64,000 nucleotides of DNA from Microbacterium elymi (GTDB taxonomy: Bacteria > Actinomycetota > Actinomycetes > Actinomycetales > Microbacteriaceae), in the NCBI RefSeq assembly GCF_021582895.2, contig NZ_CP091139.2, forward strand, positions 1,674,001 to 1,738,000. The letters are read 5' to 3'. This document shows positions 46,537-54,496 of this stretch, piece by piece (within the stretch, counting starts at the first letter, position 1; the number at the start of each line of letters is the position of its first letter). A program made the position numbers and the translations under genes. Below the pieces are notes generated by a model. The model worked only from the letters and a program-made list of their open reading frames with translations, did no database searches and was not told the origin of the DNA.

Positions 46537-47506
46537 GCGGCCGGCAGTCCCTGCGCCTCGCCCAGACGATCGTCCTGCGCCTGCTCGGGGTGGCGGTGAT
46601 CCTGGCGATCATCTCCTTCCTCACCTTCGCGCTGATGTACCTGGCTCCCGGCGACCTGGTCAAGAACCTGCTGGGCAATCGGCCGAGCACCCCCGAGGCG
46701 GTCGCCGCGATCCGCGCCCAGTACCACCTCGACGACCCGTTCATCGTGCAGTACTGGGAGTGGCTGAAGGGCGTGCCTGCACGGCGATCTGGGCGAATCG
46801 ATCCGGATGCAGCGACCGGTCTCGCAGGTGCTGGCCGACCGCAGCAGCGTCACGATCATCCTGATCGTGCTGTCGTTCGTGATCGCCGTCGTCTCGTCGA
46901 TCCCGCTCGGCATCCTCAGCGCCACCCGCCGCGGCAGCGCACTGGATCGCTTCGCCAGCGCGGTCACACTGACCGGGCTGTCGGCGCCGAGCTTCGCGCT
47001 GGCGATCGTCGGCATCTACCTGTTCGCGATGCTGCTGCCGATCTTCCCCGCCTACGGCGCCGGGTCGGGGATCTGGGACCAGCTGTACCACCTGATCCTG
47101 CCGTCGATCGTCCTGGCTGCCGGCATCGGGGCGATTCTGATGCGGATGACGCGGGCCGCCGTGATCCGTGAGCTCGACGGCGACGCCATCACGTTCGCCC
47201 GCGCCCGCGGGCTGTCGCAGCAGGTCGTCCAGCGCATCGCGCTGCGCGGCGCCCTGATCCCGATCGTGACCAGCGCCGGCCTGATCCTGACGTTCATCAT
47301 CGGCGGCACGATCATCGTCGAGACGGTGTTCGCGCTGCCGGGCATCGGGCAAGCTGCTCGAAGAGTCCGTGCTGTTCAAAGACCTGCCGACGGTGCAGGC
47401 CCTGACCCTCCTGGTGGCCGCGGCGATCGGCATCGTGACGGTGATCGTCGACCTCAGCTATCTGGTGTTCGATCCCCGGGTGCGGGCGAGGGAGCTGAAC
47501 CGATGA
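46533..47506 (+). CDS. ABC transporter permease, DppB type (two frameshifts)
   Basis: ATG 46533 overlaps the binding-protein stop. DppB-type features: MYLAPGDLVKNLLGNRPSTP after TM1, LDGDAITFARARGLSQQVVQ in the cytoplasmic ATPase-contact loop, and FALPGIGQLLEESVLFKDLP near the end. GCCTGC at 46775-46780 read as GCTGC restores LKGVLHGDLGESIRM, and GCAAGC at 47349-47354 read as GCAGC restores PGIGQLLEES. About 323 residues, six membrane segments. It overlaps the next permease by four bases. Confidence 0.9.
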
Positions 47507-48432
47507 CCCTCGAGAACGGCGCGCCGCCCATCGACGGCGGGTTCGAGAACCCCGGCCAAGGCGTCCCGTCGACGCCGACCGAGCGGATCGCGGCGGTCGG
47601 CCGCGCGCGCACCCAGTCGCTCAAGCACCGCAGCTGGACGGTCATCGTCTCGGCGGTGTTCCTGGTGCTGGTGGTGATCACCGCGATCGCCTCGCCGTTC
47701 CTGCAGACGGCGGCCACCGCGCAGCACATCATGGACGCCACGCTGCCGCCCGGGACCATCGGGCACCCGCTGGGGACGGATGAGCTCGGTCGCGATGTGC
47801 TGCTGTTCACTCTCGCCGGCACCGGGTCGGCGACGGTCGGACCGGTCGTGATCGCCGCGGGCTCGATGGTGCTCGCGATCATCTTCGGCACCGTCGCCGG
47901 CTATCTGCGCGGCACCACCGACTGGGTCATCGGCCGGGTCGTCGACATCCTGCTCTCGCTGCCCGTCATGCTGGTCGCCCTGGTGGTCGCGGGCGTGTTC
48001 GGCGCCGGCTACTGGGTCACCGTGGTGATGCTGATCTTCCTGTTCTGCCCCTCTGACATCCGCATCGTGCGCGCGGGCGTGACCGAACAGGCACCGCGAC
48101 CGTACGTCGAAGCCGCCCAGATGCTGTCGCTGTCGCCGGCCAAGATCATGTATCGGCACATCGTCCCGAACGTGTGGCCCCTGATCGTGACGAACTTTCT
48201 GCTGAACGTCGCGATCGCACTGGTGACGCTGTCGTCGCTGTCGTTCCTGGGTATCGGCGTGGCCCCGGGCACCCCCGATTGGGGGCGCCAGATCTCGGAC
48301 GGACAGAACATCATGAGCGAGAACCCCGCCATGCTCATCGTGCCGGCCCTGCTGATCGTGCTGGTGGCGATGGCCGTCAACGTCCTCGGCGACTGGCTCG
48401 ACGACACGCTGCGCGAACGGGGACTGCAGTGA
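47503..48432 (+). CDS. ABC transporter permease, DppC type
   Basis: A 309-residue membrane protein, intact. The N-terminal 45 residues are cytoplasmic. TM1 is VIVSAVFLVLVVITAIASPF, and HPLGTDELGRDVLLFTLAGT is the DppC hallmark. The ATPase-contact loop is RPYVEAAQMLSLSPAKIMYR, and LSFLGIGVAPGTPDWG is conserved near the end. It pairs with the DppB-type permease before it; the ATPase gene starts in a GTGA overlap with its stop. Confidence 0.92.
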   Translation: MTLENGAPPIDGGFENPGQGVPSTPTERIAAVGRARTQSLKHRSWTVIVSAVFLVLVVITAIASPFLQTAATAQHIMDATLPPGTIGHPLGTDELGRDVLLFTLAGTGSATVGPVVIAAGSMVLAIIFGTVAGYLRGTTDWVIGRVVDILLSLPVMLVALVVAGVFGAGYWVTVVMLIFLFCPSDIRIVRAGVTEQAPRPYVEAAQMLSLSPAKIMYRHIVPNVWPLIVTNFLLNVAIALVTLSSLSFLGIGVAPGTPDWGRQISDGQNIMSENPAMLIVPALLIVLVAMAVNVLGDWLDDTLRERGLQ

Positions 48433-50100
48433 ACGGCGATACGCAGGATGCCGCCGCCGGCGGCGCGCACGACGCAGGCGCGTCGGGCTTCACCGCGTCG
48501 GGCCTGACCGTGCACGGCCCCGACGGAGTGATCGTCGCGCCGCTCGACCTGACGGTGCCGGCCGGCCGCATGGTCGCCCTCATCGGCGAATCGGGCTCGG
48601 GCAAGTCGATGACCGCCCGCGCAATCACCGGGCTGCTGCCCGCGCGGTGTCACCGCCGACGGGTCGGCGAACGTCGCCGGATTCGCCTACGACCTGGCCC
48701 AGCGCGGCGAGAACGCCTGGTCGCGCGTGCGCGGCCGGCGGGCTGCGCCTGCCTGCAAGACCCGTTCACGAGCCTGAGCCCGCTGTATCGGTGCGGCGAC
48801 CAGATCCGCTGGACGCTGCAGGCCCAAGCACAGGCCGCCGGCGGCGGCCGGCCCGGCGCCAAGGCGCTGCGCACCGAGGTCGCGCGGCGGCTGGACGAAG
48901 TGCACCTGTCCGAGAAGGTCGCCGGGCAGTACCCGTTCGAGCTGTCGGGCGGCATGCGCCAGCGGGTCGCCATCGCCGCGGCCCTGTCGGCGTCACCGGC
49001 AGCTTGCCGATCGCCGACGAGCCGACGACGGCTCTGGATGCCAGCACCCAGGGCGAGGTGCTCGACCTGCTGCGCGAACTGCAGCTCGCGCACCGGATGA
49101 GCCTCATCCTGATCAGCCACGATCTGGGCGTGGTCGGCGGCCGCGCCGACCACGTGATCGTCATGCGCCGCGGCGAGGTCGTCGAGCGGGGAGGCGCCGA
49201 TCAGGTGCTGCGGCATCCCTCGCACGAATACACGCGCGCCCTCATCGACGCCAATCCCGCACTCACCGATCCGATCGGACCGCTCGCCGGCTCACAGCCC
49301 GCACTGCTGACGGCCAGCGGCATCACCAAGAGCTTCGGCGGCACCGTCGCCGTACGCGATGCGTCGGTCGACGTGGCCGCGGGCGAAGTGGTGGCGATCG
49401 TCGGCGAATCGGGATCGGGCAAATCGACGCTGGCCCGCTGCATCGCGGGACTCGAGGCGCCCGACGCGGGCGTGGTCGAACTCGGCGACACCACGCTGTC
49501 GAGCACACGGCACGGGCGCACGCCGGGGAGATGCAGATCGTGTTCCAGGACCCGTATTCGACGCTGAACCCCGCCTTCACGGTGGGGGCGGCCCTGGCCG
49601 AGGCGGTGCGCGCCAGCGGCACCGGCGCGGGCACCGGCACGAGCACGAAGCTCACCGCGCGGGTCGACGAGCTGCTGACCTTGGTCGGACTCGACCCGGC
49701 AGCTGCGCAGCCGACGGCCGGCGCAGCTGTCGGGCGGGCAGCGCCAACGCGTCGCGATCGCCCGGGCACTGGCCCCCGAGCCGCAGGTGCTCATCTGCGA
49801 CGAGAGCGTGTCGGCGCTCGACGTCTCGGTGCAGGCCCAGATCCTGGCGCTGCTCGACCACCTGCGTCAGACCCTGAACCTCGCGATGCTGTTCATCACA
49901 CACGATCTGAGCGTGGTCGCGCGCATCGCGAACCGGGTCATCGTGCTGCGGGAGGGCGTCATCGTCGAACGCGGCACCACCGCGCATGTGCTCACGACGC
50001 CGGACCATCCGTACACGCAGGCTTGCTGGCCGCCGCGCACCGCGACAGCATGGCCCACGTGAGCAGCACGATGCCGGACACGACCGAGGGGGCGGAGTGA
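48429..50100 (+). CDS. ABC transporter ATP-binding protein with two nucleotide-binding domains (several frameshifts)
   Basis: GTG 48429. Domain 1: Walker [28 protein letters not shown], signature [15 protein letters not shown], Walker [12 protein letters not shown]. Domain 2: Walker [29 protein letters not shown], signature [15 protein letters not shown], Walker [14 protein letters not shown] and [15 protein letters not shown]. This is the DppD-DppF fusion type. At least six indels are present, near 48646, 48745, 48995, 49530, 49710 and 50025, most beside GCAGC/GCTGC; each half-frame is well conserved, so I read one intact gene. It powers the two permeases just upstream. Confidence 0.8.
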
Positions 50101-51212
50101 TCACCGTCGAGCACCGGCCCGGAGCACACCTGCCCGAGACGCTCGCCACGCCCGACGCCGTCGTGCGCTGGTCGTCGGTGCGCGAGTTCTGGATGCCGGT
50201 GACCACCGTCATCCGCGCGGCCGATGGCACCGCCACCGGCGCGGCGCTGACCATGGCCCGACCCGGCACCGCCTACCGCAAGATCGTCGACACCCTCGCG
50301 GCCACCGACGCCGACTACGCCGCCCTGCTCGACGCCGTGATCGCTCTCGGTGGCGACGGCGGCGGGCTGGACGGCATCCTTCCGGCGACGGTGCTGCACC
50401 TCGAACAGCGCGCGGCACTGCCGCCCGCTCGTGCGCAGGCGCTCGCCGACGCCGGGTTCGGGCGTCAAGACTCCGCCGTGCCGTCGGTGCCGAGCACCCT
50501 GGTGGGCAAGCCGAAGGGCGTGGACGTGTGGTCGCGGTGGAGCACGGATGCCCCGACCCGCCGCATCCCGTACTACGGCCAGACGACCGAGGTGACCTGC
50601 GGGGCGGTCACCGCGCTGGGTGCGATGCACGCGGCCGGGCACGGCGCGTTCGCCGCCGACCGCGACGACAACCACTCGATCGAGCTGGGGTTCTGGCGGC
50701 TCGCGACCAACCTGCCCGCGTGCGAACCGATCGGCCTGGCCGTGGCCACGCGAGAAGAACTGGGCGAGTACGCCGTCTCGCCGCGGGTGATCGTGAGCAC
50801 CGATCAGCCCGTGCTGCTCGAGGAGTTCGCCGACCGGCCCGGCGAACTGCGCCTGCGCGAGGACCTGCAGGCCGAGGCCCGGCGCCGCGCGGGCCTGCTC
50901 GGCGTGCCGGTCGAGCACCGCTGGATCGACGTCGCCGAGATCGCCGCTCTCGTGCGCGACGGCTCGAACGTCGGCATCCTGATCGACCTCGCCCCGCTCA
51001 TCGACGACCCGTCACCGCACTGGATCCTGGCCTACGACGTGATCGGCGACGACCTCATCGTCTCGGACCCGTGGGTCGACGCCGACAATGCCGAGACGTG
51101 GGCCGACACGTTCGCGCTGCCGCTGCCGCCGGCGACCCTCGATCTGGTCGCGCGCTGGGGCCACCCGGTCTATCGCGGTATCGTCGTCTTTCCGCCGGCG
51201 GTGGCGCCGTGA
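50097..51212 (+). CDS. C39-like cysteine peptidase-fold protein
   Basis: GTG 50097 overlaps the ATPase stop. A 371-residue protein. Residues about 160-350 fit the Peptidase_C39-like family: YYGQTTEVTCGAVTALGAMH (oxyanion Gln and catalytic Cys), HWILAYDVIGDDLIVSDPW (catalytic His and Asp). The N-terminal 150 residues are an unassigned alpha/beta part (RWSSVREFWMPVTTVIRAAD). No signal peptide or membrane segment is present, so it acts in the cytoplasm. Linked to a peptide importer, it may hydrolyse or modify the imported peptide. I do not know a characterised member with this neighbourhood. Confidence 0.7.
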   Translation: MITVEHRPGAHLPETLATPDAVVRWSSVREFWMPVTTVIRAADGTATGAALTMARPGTAYRKIVDTLAATDADYAALLDAVIALGGDGGGLDGILPATVLHLEQRAALPPARAQALADAGFGRQDSAVPSVPSTLVGKPKGVDVWSRWSTDAPTRRIPYYGQTTEVTCGAVTALGAMHAAGHGAFAADRDDNHSIELGFWRLATNLPACEPIGLAVATREELGEYAVSPRVIVSTDQPVLLEEFADRPGELRLREDLQAEARRRAGLLGVPVEHRWIDVAEIAALVRDGSNVGILIDLAPLIDDPSPHWILAYDVIGDDLIVSDPWVDADNAETWADTFALPLPPATLDLVARWGHPVYRGIVVFPPAVAP

Positions 51213-51234
51213 CGGTTGCATCGCAGGGTGAGAA

Positions 51235-51276
51235 GGCGGCATGCAGAAGGCCGCATGCAGAAGGCGCCGTGCAGAG
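51235..51276 (+). repeat. Three tandem copies of a 14-base unit before the TetR gene
   Basis: GGCGGCATGCAGAA (51235-51248), GGCCGCATGCAGAA (51249-51262) and GGCGCCGTGCAGAG (51263-51276) are adjacent near-copies. They lie in the 72-base leader of the TetR gene and end 8 bases before its start at 51285. Confidence 0.8.
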
Positions 51277-51284
51277 GGGATGCC

Positions 51285-51917
51285 ATGGCTGACGAAGCGG
51301 TGACGCGGGCGCGCCGTCAACAGCTGCTCGAGGCCGGAGCGCGAGTGATCGCCGAGCGCGGATTCGCGAACACGCGGCTGGCCGATGTGGCGCAGGAGGC
51401 GGGGGTGAGCGCCCCGCTGATCGTGCACTACTTCGGCACGCGCGAACAGCTGCTGACCGACGCACTGCAGTACACCGAAGACCGGTTCTATGAGCTCGTC
51501 GCCGAACGTCTCGCCCCGATCGCTCGGGCCGCCGATCGACTGACCGAGCTGATCGTGATCGACTGCTCGCCCGAGCCCGACGTGAACCTGCCGCAGGGCT
51601 GGGCGCTGTGGTTCGAGATCTGGAACCGGGCGGCGCATGATCGGGATGCCGCGACCCAGCGCGCCGCGCTGGATGCGCGCTGGGTCGCCGCGGTGGCCGA
51701 GATCATCCGGCAGGGGCAGGTCGACGGCGACTTCCGCCCCGAGATCGACTCCGATCGTGCCGCCCGCATGCTCACCGCGCTGCTGGACGGCCTGTCGATT
51801 CCGCTCGAGCTGGGCGACCCCGCCGTCACCCCTGACGAAGCCCTGAGCCTGGCCTTCGAGCTGCGCGACCGACTGCTCCTGCCGCCGGATCACGTCCGCG
51901 CCCCCGCGCACTCCTGA
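51285..51917 (+). CDS. TetR-family transcriptional regulator
   Basis: A 210-residue protein from ATG 51285. TetR HTH: RVIAERGFANTRLADVAQEA, then GVSAPLIVHYFGTREQLLTDAL (residues about 18-60). The C-terminal ligand domain is helical with WALWFEIWNRAAHDRDAATQ, typical of the BetI/RutR-like group. It lies between the peptide transporter operon and the aminotransferase gene; the palindrome at 51981-51999 in front of the latter is its likely operator. Confidence 0.88.
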   Translation: MADEAVTRARRQQLLEAGARVIAERGFANTRLADVAQEAGVSAPLIVHYFGTREQLLTDALQYTEDRFYELVAERLAPIARAADRLTELIVIDCSPEPDVNLPQGWALWFEIWNRAAHDRDAATQRAALDARWVAAVAEIIRQGQVDGDFRPEIDSDRAARMLTALLDGLSIPLELGDPAVTPDEALSLAFELRDRLLLPPDHVRAPAHS

Positions 51918-51980
51918 CCGCACTCCCGACGCCGCTCCCGTCGCCGCGCCCGTCCGCGCTCTCGACCGCCCCTTGACATT

Positions 51981-51999
51981 CGTTGAATGACCGTTCAAT
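51981..51999. promoter_or_regulatory. Candidate TetR operator and -35 before the aminotransferase
   Basis: TTGAATGACCGTTCAA is an imperfect palindrome with arms TTGAA and TTCAA. TTGACA, a consensus -35, stands just upstream at 51973-51978. The site ends about 8 bases before ATG 52008, so bound TetR would block the promoter. Confidence 0.55.
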
Positions 52000-52007
52000 G
52001 TGTGCAT

Positions 52008-53380
52008 ATGACCCTCACGACCGCCCTGACCACCGACTGGCCCCGCGTGCACACCGCGCTTCCGGGGCCGGTCAGCCGCGGCATCCTCGCTCGAAAGGAC
52101 GCCGTGCTGCAGGGACCCCTGCGCGACGCCGAGAACGTGCCGTTCGTGCTCGGGCGCAAGCACGGGCATCTTCTCGAAGACGTCGACGGCAACGTGTTCG
52201 CCGATCACGTGTCGGCGTGGGGCGCCGCCCCGTATGGTGCGCAAGCCGCCGCAGGTTCGGGATGCCGTGACCGGCGCGTGGGATCGCTACGGCATGGAGA
52301 TCTCGCAGTACCTCGCCAGCGAGCCGGTGGTCACGCTCGCCGAGCGGCTCGTGGCGCTCGCGCCCGGCGCGATCACGCGCGCCGCGCCCACCGTCACCGG
52401 CACCGAGGCCGTCGAGGGCGCGGTCAAGCTCGCGCGCGAGGCGACCGGCCGACCGATCATCCTGAGCTTCCTCGGGCAGTATCACGGCGAATCGACGTAT
52501 CTGACGGCGTCGGTCTCGACCGACATGCCCGGCAACACGAGCGGCATCGCGCAGTATGTGCCCGGGATCGTGCAGATCCCGTATCCGCAGTCGTTCCGTG
52601 CGCCGTTCCACGAGGGGCCCGGGCCGTACGACGACACGATGTGCCTGGACTATCTGCGCGACTGGGTGCTGCGCTACCAGGTCGAGCCGAGCCAGATCGC
52701 GGGTGTGCTCATCGAGCCGGTCGCGGGCGAAGCCGGGATTCTGACGCCGTCGCAGGCGTTCTGGGATCGCCTGGTGGGCATGTGCCGCCAGTACGGCTGG
52801 AAGCTGCTGCCTGGACGAGGTGCAGACCGGTCTCGGGCGCTGCGGCACGGTGTTCGCGGCCGAGCGCTGGGGACTGGAGCCCGATCTGCTGCTGGTCGGC
52901 AAGGGCGTGACCGGCGGCGGCCAGGCCGTGGCCGGAGTGCTGGGCACCGACGAGATGATGGCCGACTCGACGACGCACCTCGGCGGCACGTACGCGTGGG
53001 AACCGGCCGCCTGCGCCGGCGCCATCGCCGGGCTCGACCTGCTGGCCGATGGCACCGTGCTGGCCAACACTTGCGAGCTCGAGCGCATCGCGCTCGAGGA
53101 GTTCCGGCCGCTGGTCGACGAGATCGACCAGCTCGGCGACGCCCGTGCGATCGGGGCATGGGCGTGTCTGGAGTTCGTCACCGGCCGGGGCGAGATCGAG
53201 CCGGCGCCCGAGTTCCAGCACGCCGTCAACCTCGCAGCGATGCGACGCGGCGTCTTCGCGATCAGCGAGGCATCCAAGTCGCTGTACCGCATGCAGCCGG
53301 CACTGACGATGGAGCCGGAACTGTTCCGCTGGTCATGCCAGCAGATCACCGGCGCGATCCGCGAGGTGGCTCGCGGCTGA
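52008..53380 (+). CDS. Class III aminotransferase (two frameshifts)
   Basis: ATG 52008; an in-frame ATG at 51987 lies inside the operator and is less likely. Class III motifs: NVFADHVSAWGAAPYGAQPP, GAITRAAPTVTGTEAVEGAV, GVLIEPVAGEAGI, LLLDEVQTGLGRCG (PLP-binding Asp) and LVGKGVTGGGQAV (Schiff-base Lys). GCAAGC at 52241-52246 read as GCAGC gives GAQPPQVRDAV, and CTGCTGCCTGG near 52806 read without the extra C gives KLLLDEVQTG. About 456 residues. It transfers the amino group of an omega-amino acid or amine to a keto acid. Next to a peptide importer and TetR, it may serve catabolism of the imported substrate. Confidence 0.85.
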
Positions 53381-53398
53381 CGGCCGAGGGCGGCGAAC

Positions 53399-53560
53399 AC
53401 CGGTCTGGACTGGCAGCCCGACGACGCGGATGCGTTCGACCGCCCCACCGCGCGCGTGGCGATCGCCGGCGAGCACACCGGGCTCGCCCAATCGCTGTCG
53501 GGGGCGGTGGCGTCCGGATACCGTGCCGCTGCCGCGCTCGCTCCCGTCCTCACCGCCTGA
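53399..53560 (+). pseudogene. C-terminal remnant of a flavin amine oxidase
   Basis: About 50 codons after the aminotransferase stop read GLDWQPDDADAFDRPTARVA and IAGEHTGLAQSLSGAVASGY, then RAAAALAPVLTA and a stop. VAIAGEHT..L-x-G-A-V-A-S-G-Y-R-A-A is the FAD-binding C-terminal motif of monoamine-oxidase-type flavoproteins. The 350 or so residues before it are absent and there is no start, so a deletion fused this tail to the end of the aminotransferase gene. Confidence 0.6.
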
Positions 53561-53671
53561 CTCTCGAGGTTTCCGACCTGCGGGGGACCGGACCGGAGGC
53601 GTGCATCGCGGCCGATCCCGCCCGCGAAAGCGGTGCCAAGCTGGGAGGAGCAGACCAGACAGGAGACCGCC

Positions 53672-54032
53672 ATGCCCTCGAATGACGAGCACGAGAAGGC
53701 CGAGAATCCGGAGGACATCCCGCGACTGTTCGTGCAGTTCGTGCAGGCGGGCGACTATGACGGGCTCGCCTCGCTCTACGAGCCCGACGCCGTGCTCGCG
53801 CTTCCGCCGGGCGAGCAGACCCGCGGCAACACCGCGATCGCCGAAGTGTTCCGTCAGGTGTTCGCCGAGCGCACACCGGGCGGGCCGGGATCAGAGCTCG
53901 AGCCGGTGCTGCGCGAGCGGAGACTTCGCGCTGACCTCCACGCGCATGGCGGACGGAAGCGTCACGGCCGAAGTCGCTCGCCGTCAACCGGACGGGTCGT
54001 GGCGGTGGGTGCTCGACAACCCCAGCATGTGA
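53672..54032 (+). CDS. Small NTF2/SnoaL-like protein (frameshifted near 53920)
   Basis: ATG 53672 after AGGAGACCGCC. The fold is a single NTF2-like cone: FVQFVQAGDYDGLASLYEPD, AVLALPPGEQTRGNTAIAEV and, after the shift, SGDFALTSTRMADGSVTAEV with RRQPDGSWRWVLDNPSM. Reading GCGAGC near 53920 as GCAGC (VLRSGDFAL) joins the parts to about 119 residues. Such proteins bind small hydrophobic ligands or act as ketosteroid-isomerase-like enzymes; no catalytic Asp/His pair can be assigned. Part of its sequence is copied at 37296-37336. Confidence 0.7.
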
Positions 54033-54068
54033 CGTCGCTGCGCCGCCACCACACTCTGCGGCGGTCGT

Positions 54069-54157
54069 CGTGCAGAACTCCGGAGATATCGACATGCAAC
54101 GGCGCAACACGCCGAGAATCCGGACCTCGCCGTGTCGATCGTCCGGAGTTCTGCACG
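54069..54157. terminator. Long imperfect inverted repeat between convergent genes
   Basis: Arms 54069-54096 and 54131-54157 share CGTGCAGAACTCCGGA exactly and ATCGACA/C nearby, giving a stem of about 25 bp with mismatches around a 34-base loop. It sits between the end of the NTF2-like gene (54032) and the end of the inhibitor-like gene (54194), so it may serve as a bidirectional terminator. Its length also suits a small mobile repeat. Confidence 0.55.
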
Positions 54158-54193
54158 CGGCACACCAGACCACGGTTAGTCAGCACTCGGATC

Positions 54194-54496
54194 TCACCCC
54201 GGCGCGACGACCCGCACGACCAGCCCGTGCCGCTCCCGCACGCGCCCGCCCGCGTGGGTGAGCGCAAGGTCGATCACGGCGACCCCGACCTGAAGCGCGT
54301 CGATCTGCAGCTCGCGCTCGTAGCTGCCGTGCCCCGGCGTGTGCCCGACCGGAGGCATCCCGACCGTCCGCACCTCGATGGCCGCGGCATCCCCGGTGAT
54401 GGTGGCCAGCCACCGGTAGCCCTGGCTGCCCGCGCCGGTGATCGGGGCGCGGAACTGCGCCCCGATCGTCAGCTCGAGCTCAGAGGGCAGGTCCAA
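54194..54496 (-). CDS. Chagasin-like (I42) cysteine protease inhibitor, tentative
   Basis: TTG 54496 overlaps the end of the protease gene by 17 bases. The 100-residue product is all-beta: LELTIGAQFRAPITGAGSQG, then YRWLATITGD, PGHGSYERELQIDALQVG and RVRERHGLVVRVV. Chagasin-type inhibitors block papain-like proteases through a BC loop ending G-Y/F-x-W, a Gly-rich DE loop and an R-P-W loop; the first two are visible (GSQGYRW, PGHGSYERELQI), the third is not. It directly follows a papain-like protease gene, which is the main support. It may only be an immunoglobulin-fold protein of another kind. Confidence 0.5.
   Translation of the reverse strand: MDLPSELELTIGAQFRAPITGAGSQGYRWLATITGDAAAIEVRTVGMPPVGHTPGHGSYERELQIDALQVGVAVIDLALTHAGGRVRERHGLVVRVVAPG

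Noticed and set aside
51235..51276. A CRISPR-like array
   Set aside because: The units are 14 bases, directly adjacent and without spacers.
44894..53380. Calling the split transporter and aminotransferase genes pseudogenes
   Set aside because: Each break is a single base, mostly at GCWGC, and the sequence on both sides is fully conserved, so a consensus error is more likely than decay.
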